DNA of 64,000 nt from contig JAKSXM010000263.1 in NCBI GenBank assembly GCA_022575985.1, forward strand, positions 13,186,001 to 13,250,000, in the 5' to 3' direction. The translations under genes and the position numbers were made by a program. The notes beneath the pieces are model-generated. The model ran no database searches, was not told the origin of the DNA, and saw nothing but the letters and a program-made list of their open reading frames with translations. How positions within the stretch are numbered: position 1 is the first letter of the stretch; each line of letters begins with the position of its first letter. Source of the stretch: Anagrus nilaparvatae. Lineage: Eukaryota > Arthropoda > Insecta > Hymenoptera > Mymaridae. Positions 22,366-34,560 of this stretch are shown in pieces.

Positions 22366-24019
22366 ATTTTTTTTATTTTTTAGTAACAGCTTGGACAAAT
22401 TTAAACATTTGAATTTCGAAAAAAATCTTTATTCCTGCTTTGAATTTGTTGGAGATAGGAGATAATGGGGATTGCGGTAATGAATTTAGATTAATTTACT
22501 AAACTAGATTAAAACCGATAGTGTGTACAATAGAAAACTATCAATTGCATCTTCATTCAGATTTCTCAAATATAACCGTGTACAGATTATCAAGTAAATA
22601 TTCTAGGAGACTCTTGATGTTGGTTTTTGGTTATTAATTAGTAGATTTCTAAGTATTAGTTTAACTTAAAACGATGAAATTTCAAATAATTAAATAAGGT
22701 TTTCTGTATAAAAACCCTTTTATTTTTTGAATTTTGCGAAAGAATAATACAATGTTTATGCTTGTGTGACTTTTGAACAAGGTTTTCGATATAAGATCTA
22801 ATGCCTCTAACTTTAAACGAGATTAGAAATGATTCATCGTTCTTATAGAAGATTCGATGCATAAGATTTTTTATATAATGCTTGAGTCCACTATCATTTA
22901 TGCGAAGATTTAAGCCTGGCTCTTATTTTAAACTGTGATCTCACAAACATAATTTATACATTAAAAAGGCGTTATTAAAAATTTGTCTTATTATTAAAAG
23001 ATTAGATTTTTATGAATTATAAAAATAAAAAAACATTTTGTAAAAATTTAAATTACTTAATTAACAATGAATTTTTGCTTTAAAAAATTTGTGTTAAAAA
23101 ATGGCTATTTAATTCTACTTAAGATTTATTAAAAAATCAAGTAATAAACAGAAATTAATAATTAAATAAATTATTGTTAAAAAATTGATAAAGCATGGAA
23201 TTATATTAATAATTTAATAGTAAAGTTGATTTCATATTAGTTTAGTTTTCATTAGATCAGGTTTGGAAACTTCATGATTTACCGATAACTATTACTATAA
23301 ATTTTGTTTCTGAAGAAGTTATGTGATAAAAAGTAGTTTCCGGTTACTAACACATTCTTATGCTAATAATTTTTTTTGCATGTTTTTTTAAAATTTGCTT
23401 AAGTATTTTAAATTAATTAACATTTTGATGTATGTTTTCAACTTGCACTAAAAATAAACATAACAATAATTTATGTTTTTGTGCAAGTACATTTTTGGGT
23501 TTCGTAGCATGATTGAACCCAAATTAGACAATCAAAATGATAAAATTTATATAAAACTAATATCTCTTTATAAATATAATTTATATAAATTAAAATTTAT
23601 AAATCAATTTATTAGTTATATTGGTAAATTAATAAATACATAAAATTAAAAGTTCATTTTTAAATTTTTAAGTTATTTGAGTATATAATAATTTACTAAA
23701 GCTTAAAATAAGCATGCTTTTATTTTTATATAGAAATAGTAGAAAATTTTTATCTTTTTTAGCATTTGATTTTTTTTTATGAAGTATAGTTTTAAATTAA
23801 TAAAGCAGGTTGATGCGCGGATTTGAAATTTCCACGTTGAGTTTATTTCCGGTTCATCTGGAATAACCTCAAAATTTAGAAATATAGCGTTTACAGGCCC
23901 TTAATGCATAGCGCTAACCATCGGAGTTAATGCATAATTTTTTTATTTTACTTTTATTAATTTAAAATTTCTTATAATTAATTTTAAATTTAAGGTAACT
24001 TTAATTTTGTAAATTATAA
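22366..24019. other. AT-rich intronic DNA
   Basis: A little protein-like text continues to about 22.6 kb but cannot be identified. The rest is AT-rich with no repeat or gene recognised, except a weak TTAATGC/GCGCTAACC motif near 23.9 kb shared with 17.65-18.32 kb. Confidence 0.4.
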
Positions 24020-24249
24020 TTTCCTAGGTACTTCTGCACCAAAGGTCTTTAGGGACTTGTACACCAATAGTTCCTAAGTACTTCTGCATCAAAGGTCTTT
24101 AGGGACTTCTGCACCAATAGTCCCTAGGTACTTCTGCACCAATAGTCCCTAGGTACTTCTGCACCAAAGATCCCTAGGTAATTCTGCACCAATGTTCCCT
24201 AGGTACTTCTGCACCAATGTTCCCTAGGTACTTCTGCACCAAAAGTCCC
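24020..24249. repeat. Minisatellite, about 29-bp unit, about 8 copies
   Basis: Units of CCCTAGGTACTTCTGCACCAA plus a variable 8-9-base tail repeat head to tail. The CCTAGG core is itself palindromic. Units are too uniform, and spacers are missing, for a CRISPR array. Confidence 0.9.
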
Positions 24250-24251
24250 AC

Positions 24252-24290
<39 letters not shown>

Positions 24291-24292
24291 TA
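24250..24292. repeat. (AC)n microsatellite
   Basis: CACACACATACACATAC followed by a pure run of AC dinucleotides ends at 24290. It directly abuts the minisatellite. Confidence 0.9.
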
Positions 24293-24967
24293 CTTTTTTT
24301 AAAAACCGGTTTTTTAGCTTCCTGGGGTCTCAAAACGTGCTTATATGCCAAAAAATCAAAAATCGAAATTTGACCTATCACAATGGTTCCTCTTTGAGGA
24401 ACCAAAAAAAAATAATTACTATCATTTTGCAAGAAGACAAAATTGTAAAAATTTTAAGACCAACCAGAACCGTTGAAAATAAGCAGAAAAAAGTCATGGG
24501 CAAAATAAACTTTTTTCCAATTTTTTTTATGCCAATTTTTTAGCGCTACCTGGACTGTGGTACTTGAAAAAAAAAATCCTTTAACAAAAATTTAGAACAC
24601 TTGTTTCTAAATATGTCCAGTCATTTCTAGCCCTATCGGGTAATTATTGTTTGTTCTAGACTGACAAAGTTGGATAAAATCTTATACTATTATTTTGTAA
24701 GGCATTTTCAGTTTTTGGACAGCAGCGTGAACATTATTTATTTTAAACAGCCAAATTTTTTAGCGCTTATCCCAAGTTATTTGTATTTTAATTTTTTTGT
24801 TTAAATTTTCATCTGTAAGAAGATTTGGCCGTTCAAAATTGCCTATTTTATGTTTATAACGGTTAATGCTCTTTTTTGTGAGGCGAAATTTAAAAATTCT
24901 TTTTTTCTGTTTTTTTTTTGTTTTTTTGTTTTTTTTTCAAAATCCTCTATAATTCGAAGTCCTCTAT

Positions 24968-26366
24968 GGGTAGATTTAAATGAAGTGAGTGCGACTTACA
25001 TGGTCGGGTCTTCAAAACTGCCCCAAAGTGTTTTTTTCTGAAAGTACTACCAAAAATAAGTAACCAGCCCAATTTTTAGCCTCCCAGAGCGAAATCTCGA
25101 TTTTTGGCAGCCATTTTAGTGTTTTTGACTGTCGTAAAAAAAGTAAGAAAAATGAGTCATAATTTTTTTTATTATTGCTGTAAAAAACTCACATTATCAT
25201 GAAAAATTTTTTCTAATTAAGTCCGGATAGGAAATTTCCCTGGCTATCTGATTCCGGGGTCAAAAATTTTTTTTGAGTTGCGCATGCGCGAGGAATCGCT
25301 AAGATAGGCTGTTTTTTTTCAAAAGTCGATTTCTCAAATGCCTATCAGTGAAAAATCTTGTAACCAGGCTTAAAATTTTCGTTAAACCTTATATTTTTTG
25401 GCAAAAAAAACATTTCGATGGGACACTGCTTTTTGGGAGCTCTAGATAAAAAAATAGCAGCTTTCAAAACCTCATTTTTTACAAATTTCAAATTTCCCGC
25501 CAAGTCACGTGACCAATCAAAAATCTGACCAAAAATTTGGATTCCGCGGGAAATTTTACATAAGGATATATCTTTTCATGTTTTTAAGAGCGTTTATGTT
25601 AAAGCGGCGAAAAACAGTGAAATAATAAAGAATTTTCTGAATAATTTTGAATAATTTGGAATAATTTAAAAAATAAAAAAATTCCTTAATAAATGAGATA
25701 TTTTAATTTTTCATTTTAAAATTTCGCTACTTTAACATAAACGCTCTTAAAAACATGAAAAGATATATCCTTATGTAAAATTTCCCGCGGAATCCAAATT
25801 TTTGATCAGATTTTTGATTGGTCACGTGACTTGGCGGGAAATTTGAAATTTGTAAAAAATGAGGTTTAGAAAGCTGCTATTTTTTTATTTAGAGCTCCCA
25901 AAAAGCAGTGTCCCATCGAAATGTTTTTTTTGCCAAAAAATATAAGGTTTAACGAAAATTTTAAGCCTGGTTACAAGATTTTTTACTAATAGGCATTTGA
26001 GAAATCAACTTTTGAAAAAAAACAGCCTATCTTAGCGATTCCTCGCGCATGCGCAACTCAAAAAAAATTTTTGACCCCGGAATCAGATAGCCAGGGAAAT
26101 TTGCTATCCAGATCTAAAAAGAAAAAATTTTTCATGATAATGTGAGTTTTTTACAGCAATAATAAAAAAAATTATGACTCATTTTTCTTACTTTTTTTAC
26201 GACATTCAAAAACACTAAAATGGCTGCCAAAAATCGAGATTTCGCTCTGGGAGGCTAAAAATTGGGCTGGTTACTTATTTTTGGTAGTACTTTCAGAAAA
26301 AAACACTTTGGGGCAGTTTTGAAGACCCGACCATGTAAGTCGCACTCACTTCATTTAAATCTACCC
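24968..26366. repeat. 1.40-kb foldback element, TSD = CTAT
   Basis: The ends are GGGTAGATTTAAATG (24968) and CATTTAAATCTACCC (ending 26366), flanked on both sides by CTAT (24964-24967 and 26367-26370). Removing the element plus one CTAT joins two copies of a host word TCCTCTATAATTCGAAG, which supports the insertion site. The arms are about 690 bp. Each contains TTTCCCGCCAAGTCACGTGA and GCGCATGCGC, and the centre lies near 25.66 kb. It encodes no transposase. Related copies: 29759-30494 with 36488-36610, and 44261-45504 (which shares GGGTA ends and a 4-bp TSD). Confidence 0.85.
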
Positions 26367-26419
26367 CTATAATTCGAAGTTTTAGCTTAGCCTCGTGAAC
26401 TTCGAATTATCGAGGTTCC

Positions 26420-27225
26420 ACTGAAATTACTCTCCGATTGAAAAAGATTGAGGTTTTTATTTGAATTTCGCTATATTTTATCTTCCCGATTGAAAACGAT
26501 TGAAATTTTAAGCTTATTTTGCCTTTTAATTACTCACCGATTAAAAACGATTCAGGTTTTTAATTAAATTTCGCTATACTTTTTCTTCCCGATTCAAAAC
26601 GATTGTATTTTTTAATTAAATTTGACTATATTTTTTCTTCACGATTCGAAACGATTCAAAATTTAAGCTAAATGTTACCTTGAATAAACTCGTTGATTGA
26701 AAACGATTGAGAATTTAAGCTAAGTTTAACCTTGTAATAATTATCCGATTGAAAACGATTGAGGTTTTTAATTAAATTTCGCTATTTTTTTTCTTCCCGA
26801 TTCAAAACGATTGAAAATTTAAGCTTATTTTGCTTTTTAAAATAATCTCCAATTAATAACGATTGGATTTTTTAATTAAATTTGACTATATTTTTTCTTC
26901 ACGATTCGAAACGATTCAAAATTTAAGCTAAATGTTACCTGGAATAAACTCGTTGATTGAAAACGATTGAGAATTTAAGCTAAGTTTAACCTTTTAATAA
27001 TTATCGGACTAAAAACGATTGAAAATTTTAATTAAATTTGACAAATTTTACTTTCCATTTAAAAACGATTGGAAATTATAATTTAATTTGACTATATTTT
27101 TTCTTCTCGATTCAAAACTATTGAAAATTGAAGCTTTATTTAACCTTTCAATAACTCTCCGATTGAAAACGATTGAATTTTTTGGATAAATTTTTAATTA
27201 AATATTTATCCGATTGATAATATGG
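26420..27225. repeat. GATTGAAAACGATTGA tandem array
   Basis: The motif (C)CGATTGAAAACGATTGA recurs about every 50-60 bp, roughly 15 times, alternating with AATTTAAGCTTA or AATTAAATTTCGCTATATTTTTTCTTC spacers. A composite block of about 260 bp starting at 26623 recurs at 26881. A further burst of the same GATTC/GAATC words (GGTTTGAATCGTTTCGAATCG) closes the region near 27.38 kb. Confidence 0.8.
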
Positions 27226-27749
27226 CCAATTTTTGCAAGATAATGTTTTTTTTTATTAAATGATCTTTGTTTACTTTTCAAAACGATTGGAAAAATATTT
27301 TTATTTGTTTTTTGTCTATCGGTTTCAGTTGTAAAATCCAAGTGAGAAATCACGATTCATAAGGATTCGGTTTGAATCGTTTCGAATCGTTTTTTCTAAC
27401 CAGGGTAACCTTAGCTTTGAAATGAAATGGTTCATTGTACATCTCGTTATCATTAGCCAAAAACAGTTATGGCCAAAAAGCCTTTTTTTTAGCAATTTTA
27501 TAAAATTTTTATAGTTAATCCATTAGGTCCCTCTATTTCTAAGTGCTATGAAAAACTTTCATCCAGTACCGTGTGTTTAGATGATAATTCAATAAAATGC
27601 TGCTGTCAAATTTCAAATTTCGACATTTGTCAGCTGTAAATTAGCCGTAAAACGTAAAGTAAGTAATAAAAAAGGCACAAAAATCAAAGATTTGTGCATT
27701 TTTGTGTAAATATTAAATTTTATGGAAAATTTTTACATAGCAAACGTTT

Positions 27750-28090
27750 ATAGGCAGGGGGTTTTCCAAGAACGTTATGGGGGGGGGGAGTTGAACTTAA
27801 AATTATTTCAGTTTAGAGACTTAGAATGATTTGAGTTTAGATTTAGAACTGAAAACTATTTTCATTTAGGGACTTGGAATAATTTTGATTTAGGGGCTTA
27901 AAATAATTTTTAGTTCCAAACTTAGAATAATTTTAGGATTTTAAGAGATTAAAATTATTTTTTTTTTGGCTTAAGGCAAGTTTCTCTGCTATGAGCGCTA
28001 TTTTAAAGGATATTTTGAATTGGGCTTTAAAAAATCCTTTTTGCATTCAATGGCGGATCTAGAAAATTTGGGGGGGGGGGGGGGGTCATT
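27750..28090 (+). repeat. G-runs and GGGACTTAGAATAATTT tandem repeat
   Basis: A GTTTATAG-GCAGGGGG word and a run of 10 G (about 27780) precede about six units of roughly 23 bp (GACTTAGAATAATTTxxGTTTAG). A pure run of about 16 G lies at 28070-28085. The same composite occurs at 57785-58130. Confidence 0.75.
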
Positions 28091-28384
28091 TGAATCAAAT
28101 AACAAAAAATTTGCTTAAAAAGGTCCTTAAAATTTTTTTGGGGGGTCAAACTGGTACTTCTTGTTAATTATGCAACGTAAAATTAGCTAAAAAAAGGTAA
28201 AACTGAACGCTAAGGGTGGGAGTATCTAAAAGTAATATATCAATGGTTTTTTCTTAGTGTATCATCTGCTCCTAAGAGAAGTTCACGATATTATTTTGCT
28301 ATAATAACAAATAGCTTTTTTTCATGCTTACTTGATAGATTTAACAAAAAATTTTGAATAACAATTATTTTCAATTTTTTTACA

Positions 28385-28770
28385 TTTTGGAGTAGTTTTC
28401 ATACCCAGGGTTGCAAATATTGTTACTTTTTCGGCTGTAAAATAAAAAGGGTCAGCAAAAAAAATTTAATAACGTGTTTTTCATTTTAAAAAAAAATGTA
28501 GGGTTAGTTTTCACCCCCTATAATAGTAAATATACGATAAAATATTTTCAAAAAATTGATCCAAATACAAAAATATAATCTGAGGTAATGTTTTTTGTAT
28601 TTTTTGTTACTCTGGGGGTAGTTTTAACACCCCTATTATTAAATCTTATATCTCAATTTCAGGGCATAATAAAAAAAAAATCTTCATTAATGTTTCTGAA
28701 AAAATGTTATTTATTTGATAATTTTAGCTTAAATTCCAAAATATTTTTAAAAAACTCCTAAATAAGGGTA
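28385..28770 (+). repeat. Satellite with GGGGTAGTTTT..ACCCC module
   Basis: Four units of about 115-140 bp each hold a GTAGTTTT(C/A)A(C/T)ACCCC word and a TATTATTAAAT(A/C)TTATA stretch. Two more units of the same family are at 36655-36840. Confidence 0.6.
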
Positions 28771-28784
28771 GTTCTTTCTTTAGG

Positions 28785-29190
28785 TGTACTCAAGCAGCAT
28801 ACGCCAATTTCGACGCGTCCGCAAAACCGAAATTTCATATTTTGCATTAGTAGTATAATCTATCCATCTAGGTATCTTTAATGTATTCAAAACGATTAAA
28901 CTCTCGTACCATTCTAAAAATTCATTTTTTAGGTCAAGTAAAATATCTTCCCATTGTAACTTTGCTAACCACATTTTTTGTATTATGACATTAGCAGTTA
29001 TCATAACTGGAGCTAACCAGCCTAAAGGGTCAAAAATTTTAGAGATACTAGAATCGACCATTCTTTTGGTAATGGGTTTTTTGAACTCATCTAATTTAAT
29101 TTTAAAAGAAAAATAATCCTCAGACGGATTATAGCATATACCTAACAATGTGAAACAATCATTAGTAGAGTCGGAATCAGCCTAATCAGA
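28785..29190 (-). pseudogene. BEL/Pao retrotransposon pol fragment
   Basis: The - strand reads LGICYNPSEDYFSFKIKLDE, then KRMVDSSISKIFDPLGWLAP, then an aligned IPRWIDYT. This is the conserved linker after the reverse transcriptase of BEL/Pao elements (TKRxVLSxIxxxFDPLGxLxP ... IPRWI). A frameshift follows IPRWI; beyond it, FGFADASKLAYAA then a stop matches the family's H(G)FxDASxxAYAA motif at the RNase H start. Only about 130 of more than 1,500 pol residues remain. A possible LTR of a BEL-like element lies 390 bp to the right. Confidence 0.85.
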
Positions 29191-29215
29191 TGAAGGGAAA
29201 AAATAGTTTCGGTTT

Positions 29216-29370
29216 AGAATCTTAACAGCTAGTAAGGTGATAATTACAAATTATAAAATTAGAAAATTGTATTGTAATATTGATTAACATTTGTATTATA
29301 CCTAGTCCTCAGCTGGAAGTAAACATGTTCCATGCATTTAGGTTGTGTTTACACAAACCGGTTTTTTTTA
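29216..29370 (+). repeat. Dispersed repeat, partner at 58133-58287
   Basis: About 155 bp from GAATCTTAACAGCTAGTAAGG to ACACAAACCGGTTTTTTTTAA is nearly identical to 58133-58287. Both copies follow G-rich or GGACTTAGAATAATT material in their neighbourhood, so they belong to one composite element. Confidence 0.85.
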
Positions 29371-29577
29371 ATAATAATTAAATCGATGATATTAATCACT
29401 TTTCACATCAATACAAGAAAGGCCACATGGCGATCGTCACATGTTGCTCCTATAGTTAATTTTTTTTTTTTTTTTTTTTTTAACTTCACTGATAATTATC
29501 ACATTTTATTAACTTATATGCTGAAGGACCAAAATGGACTAAAAATGGTGTAATTATAGGGAACAACAATAAATGAT

Positions 29578-29745
29578 TAACTCAATTATTTTAATATAGA
29601 CATATTTATTATTGTGCGTAAAGCATGAAGGTAGAGCGTGCACAGCCCGACAAGATACTCTCGGCCGGTCAGGCGCGCGGCGTATTCTCTCTCTTTTTAC
29701 ATATAAGATATAAAATAATAAAGGTGTGTGTTTTCACAACAATCA
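29578..29745 (-). mobile_element. Possible LTR of a BEL/Pao-like element
   Basis: Read on the - strand it opens TTGTGAAAACACACACCTTTA, has a GC-rich middle (GGCCGGTC..) and an AATAAATATG polyadenylation-type word. The plan and several words match the BEL 3' LTR at 61299-61518 (TGTGAAAACACACCTTTTAA; GAGAGAG; AATAAACGCAC). Neither a TSD nor a paired LTR was found. Confidence 0.4.
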
Positions 29746-29758
29746 TGTTTTCAAGAAC

Positions 29759-30494
29759 TTTATGTTAAAACAGCGAAATGATAAAGAATTTTCTGATTAA
29801 TTTAGAATAATTTAGAATTATTTAAAAAATAAAAAAAATTCCTTTCAATTAAAATAATCTGTCAACTTAAAATTTCGCTGCTTTAACATAAACGCTCTTA
29901 AAAACATGAAAAGATATATCCTTATCTAAAATTTCCGAAATCCAAATTTTTTATCAGATTTTTGATTGGTCACGTAACTTTTTTGATTGGCTATCCGATT
30001 CCGGAATCAAAAAATTTTTTTAAGTAGCGCATGCGCAAGGATAGGCTGTTTTTTTTCAAAAGTCGATTTCTCAAATGCCTATTAGTGAAAAATCTTCTAA
30101 GCAGGCTTAAAATTTTCCTTAAGCCTTGTATTTTTTGGCAAAAAAAAATTTTGATGGGGCACTGCTTTTTGGAAGCTCTAGATAGAAAAATAGCAGCTTT
30201 CAAAAGATCATTTTTTACAAATTTCAAATTTCCCGCCAAGTCACGCGACCAATCAAAAATATGACAAAAAATTTGGATTCCGCGGGAAATTTTATGGATA
30301 TAACTTTTCATGTTTTTAAGAGCGTTTATGTTAAAGCAGCGAAATTTTAAATTGAAAGATTATTTTAATTGGAAGGAATTTTTTAATTTTTAAATAATAC
30401 TAAAATATTCTAAATTAATCAGAAACATCTTTATTATATCTCTGTTTTAACATAAAGGTCTTGAAAAAATGAAAAGATATATCCATAAAATTTC
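29759..30494. repeat. Foldback copy related to 24968-26366 (left piece)
   Basis: It shares the interior words of the 1.40-kb foldback: TTAACATAAACGCTCTTAAAAAC, AAAAGATATATCC, GGTCACGT, GCGCATGCGC and GAAATTTCCCG. It is rearranged relative to that copy and is cut at 30494/30495 by the copia insertion; the rest continues at 36488. Confidence 0.75.
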
Positions 30495-30499
30495 CCGTG

Positions 30500-30714
30500 T
30501 AATAAGGATTAAGGCCAACACAATAAATGATAAATTAATTAATTAATAAAAGTTTATTTATTTAATAAAGAGTCTATATAATATATAATGATAAGCGCGT
30601 GATCTTTACTCAACGAGGGGACTTACATGACTGACTATAAAAGTGGGAGCCGTGCGCGTCTACTTACATATATAGACACATATACATGTATCTCATATTT
30701 AAATATCCTCAACA
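30500..30714 (-). repeat. Copia 3' LTR
   Basis: On the - strand it begins TGTTGAGGATATTTAAATA and ends CCTTATTA; 215 bp. It contains a CTTTTATAGTC TATA-like box and ATTAAATAAATAAAC polyadenylation-type words. The upstream polypurine tract is weak (AAATAGGGTG, just right of 30714). Confidence 0.9.
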
Positions 30715-30811
30715 CACACCCTATTTAAATATTTTCTAAAACATCTTTTAATAACAAAGCATTAGTTCAAAGACTTTATCACAAAATTTAAATTTACATA
30801 TTTAGTAACAA

Positions 30812-32384
30812 TTATTTCAATATATCAATACTTTTACATACAATTTCCTTAAATTTATTAAACAATCTAAAATTTAATGCTTTGGTAAACCCATCAGCTA
30901 ATTGATCAACTGTAGATACATACTTTGGTATTAAGACTTTACGTCCACAACATTCTCTAACATAATGATGCCGAACATCGATGTATTTGCTCCTTTTATG
31001 GAATTCAGGATTTTTAATTAATCTAATCGCACTTTGTTTATCAAACTGTAAATCAATTGGACCTTCACATGGATGTCCTGTACTTTTTAACACTCGCCTC
31101 AACCATACAATTTCTTGGGCTGCTAAGCACGCTGAAACGTATTCAGCTTCCATTGTACTTAAGGTTACTAAGGGTTGACGTTGTGACAACCAAGTTACTG
31201 GACCACCACCTAACCAAAAAATAAAACCTGAGGTGGACCTTCTTAATTCAGGATCAGTAGCATAATCAGAGTCACAATAACCAGCCAAAACTAACTTGTT
31301 ACCACTGTAACATATGCCTAAATCACAAGTTCCTTTTAAGTAACTTACTACTCGTTTGGCTGCTTGCCAGTGACTCTCATTATATCAATTAAGAAATCTA
31401 CCGAGATAATTAACTGAGAACGCAATATCAGGCCTCGATACAATAGAGATAAACATTAACGATCCTATTAATTCTCTATAAAGGTAATTCTTTTCATTCT
31501 TACTCACATCACCCGATCGTAATAATAAACCTGCCAAAGCAGGAGAGTTACGTGGATCACAATCACTCATACCAAACCGTTTTACTACATGCTTTACATA
31601 CTCATTCTGATGTACAAAAATTTGTCTTTTTAATCTATTTCTTACAATCTCCATCCCTACAAATTTATTTGGTTCTGACACAACAATTTTAAAAACATTC
31701 TTCATTTCTTTTACATTAATATTCTTACACATAATGAGTCCATCGTCAACAAATAACAACAAATAAAGATTCAAATTCTAAATATTAGCAACATACAGTT
31801 AATTATCAGCCGTACTTGGCTTAAAATAAAATTTTCTAAGAAAAGCTGAAAAAGTTTTATTCCAACATCGTGGTGCCTGCTTCAAACCATACAGGGCTTT
31901 ATTTAGTCGACAAACTTTTCCTGGTTCGCATGATACACCTTCCGGTATCTTTATGTAAATCTCTTCGTCTAACTTCCCATACAGGAAAGCAGTCTTGACG
32001 TCAAATTGCACCATCTCGAGGCTGCATGGTGCAAACGTTTCATTGTAGTCAACGCTATATTCTTGAAGGAACCCTCTTGCATATAGCCGTGCTTTATACC
32101 GGTTGACTTCGCCATTTTTGCTAACCTGGATCTTCAGAATCCACTTTGAATCAATTACTGGTTTGCCAGGAACTTTGTCTACGATGGACCACGTGTTGTT
32201 GACTGCATGAGCATTTAGCTCGTCTTGTTTGGCTTTTTCCCATTTTTCAGCATCTGGACCTGTTAACGCATCACGAAGAGTAACCGGCTCTTTTTTCTCA
32301 CATTCAGAAAAAATAACTTTATACTTAACTTCATAATCCTTGTGCCATGATGGTGATTTTCGTTGTCTTGGAGGTAGTTCCTAA
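30812..32384 (-). pseudogene. Copia pol remnant: reverse transcriptase and RNase H
   Basis: The - strand reads in order: ELPPRQRKSPSWHKDYEV (IN-RT linker); WEKAKQDELNAHAVNNTWSI, KWILKIQVSKNGEVNRYKAR and YNETFAP (RT N-terminus); VQFDVKTAFLYG (motif A region); LNKALYGLKQAPRCWN; LFVDDGLI (motif C with VDD); NSLRDL-type SRPDIAFSVNYLGRF; then RNase H with CDSDYA, LSTMEAEY, DKQSAI and HKRSKYIDVRHHYVRE. Defects: about 20-30 residues are missing between ETFAP and VQFDVK; there are stops after STADN (about 31799) and near 31780; and an in-frame TGA after GRFLN (about 31385) precedes the RNase H. The remaining RNase H frame of 158 codons is intact. Confidence 0.9.
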
Positions 32385-32559
32385 GATCCCAATATTTTTG
32401 CCTTAATACATTAACCCCTATCTTGTGACCTGGCGAATATAGTTAGTACATATAATTTTTTCGACTTCCAAACCGTCTTACAAATATAACCCCACACATA
32501 AACCACCCTTCAAGTAACTAAAGAACTCTTGAGAGATTCATTAAAAAGATTCAACAGAC

Positions 32560-32885
32560 CGCCCGTTATACACTTGAGACTTCCATAGAATAGAATCTAC
32601 ACATCCAATTTCAGTCTATAGAAAATCACCCTTCCAATTACTATAGCATATTTGAGAAATTCATCAAAAGGAGTCTATGTATTTAATCTCAACCTATAGA
32701 AAACCACGCTTCCAATTACTATAGCATACTTGAGAAATTCATCAAAAGGAGTCTATGTATTTAATCTCAACCTATAGAAAACCACCCTTCCAATTACTAT
32801 AGCATACTTGAGAAATTCATTAAAAGGAGTCTATGTATTTAATTTCAGTCTATAGAAAACTATCCTTCCAATCTATAGAAAACCA
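32560..32885 (+). repeat. 78-bp tandem repeat, 3-4 copies
   Basis: CTTCCAATTACTATAGCATA starts units at 32631, 32709 and 32787 with 78-bp spacing, plus partial copies on both sides. More diverged relatives occur at 34600-34760, so the array and the promoter-proximal part of the block share ancestry. Confidence 0.9.
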
Positions 32886-33739
32886 CATCACAGTGAAACA
32901 GAGTATAGGAAAAATGGGACATGATAAAAAAAAAAAAATTTTATTCTGATTTTAAAAGCTGTACTTTTATATAAAAAAAGTATTGAGAAAATAGAATTCG
33001 TATTCAATAAGTAAAAAATAGCCCGTTCGGCTTATCTATGAAGGTAAAAGTGGGGCATGTATAATAAATTTTTATCTCAACCAAGTATAAAATTTTAAAA
33101 TATTTTTTATTAAAAATCATTATTTTTTTTGTATTAACGTAGTTTGAATATTAAAAAATGGTTTTATCAGAACAAAGTATGTTTTTTTTAAAAATTTAAT
33201 TCAAAAAAATTTAATATTTTAAATTAAATTAATAATTTATTTAGACTTATAGTAGTTTATTAAATTAATTTATTTTAAAAAAACTATTTTTAATAACGAA
33301 AACATATGCGGCTAAGATAAATTTCTTAGATCAGGTCAAAGCCTAGGCATTAAACTACAAAGAAATGCAAATTTTAGCTGCATATATTTGCGGGTTTTGA
33401 ATTTATCGATAAATTAATTTAAAATATATTGTTCGAAATAATGCCTACCTATACCTCATCGTAAGGATAAATCATATCTCTTATTTAAATAAATCTATCC
33501 AACTAAACAATATGTTCGCTTGGCTTTTTTATTAATGTTTAAATCATAATATTTTACTTATAAATAATCAAGATCAATTGTTTAAAAAATAATCTTTTCT
33601 TTATAAATTGTTTATTTAAACAATATTAAAAGAACTAAATTCGACAAAAATTTAAATATTCTTAACAAATTTTTCAACTATATTTTAATTGACCTTTTTA
33701 ATATAATTCATTTGGTTGGCTTTTAAATTATATAAATTT

Positions 33740-34275
33740 TAAATTGTTTAAACAAATAATTGTTTAAATAATAAATTATCCAAGTTTATAAGTGACAAAA
33801 CTAATTATACTATTTTAAACCTGCTAAATTCAAATTTTTTATTTAAAATTCTGAAAAACTAATCGTTTATGAATTTTTCAAACAATTAATTGTTTAAATA
33901 GTAATTTATCCAAATTTACATATGACAATACTAAGCATACTATTTTGAATCTGCTCAATTCAAATTTTTTTGTTTATAATTCTCAAAAGTTTTTTGTTTA
34001 TAAATTTTTTATACAAATAATTGTTTAAATAATAAATAATCGGAATTTACAAGTGACAATACCTAGTATACTATTTTAAATCTATTCAATTCAAATTTTT
34101 CATTTAAAATTCTAAAAAATTATTTTTTTATAAATTGTTTAAACAATTAATTGTTTAAATATTAATTTATCCAAATTTACATAAGACAATATTAAGTATA
34201 CTATTTTGAACCTGCTCAATTCAAATTTTTTATTTATAATTCTTAAAAGTTATTTATTTATAAATTAACTTAAGA
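33740..34275 (+). repeat. 130-bp tandem repeat, 4 copies
   Basis: The word CTGCTCAATTCAAATTTTT marks units at 33821, 33951, 34081 and 34212, a spacing of 130-131 bp. Units contain AATTGTTTAAATAAT and GTGACAATACTAAGTATAC words. Confidence 0.9.
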
Positions 34276-34560
34276 ATTTTTTTGAATGTCCAATTTTTCC
34301 TACACTTTTTGCGAGGAATTTGCAATTCCTGCATGAATTTAATAAATCTGACTTCAAATTCGAAATGAGCGTCCTCAAAAACATATCTAGGCTATATAGA
34401 ATTTACCTAACTTAAGAATTTTTTTAAAAATCAAATTTTTTCTATACTATTTGCGAAAAATTTGCAATTCCTGGAAAAATTCAATTAATCTGACTTCAGA
34501 TTCGAAATGAGCGACCTCAAAAACTTACATAGACAACATAAAATTTATCTAATTAAAAAT
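34265..34560 (+). repeat. About 145-bp tandem repeat, 2 copies
   Basis: AACTTAAGAATTTTTTT opens units at about 34265 and 34409. Both contain TTTGCAATTCCTG, CTGACTTCA and TTCGAAATGAGCG. Confidence 0.85.

Noticed and set aside
24020..24249. CRISPR-like array
   Set aside because: Units are contiguous 29-bp minisatellite repeats without unique spacers, in animal nuclear DNA.
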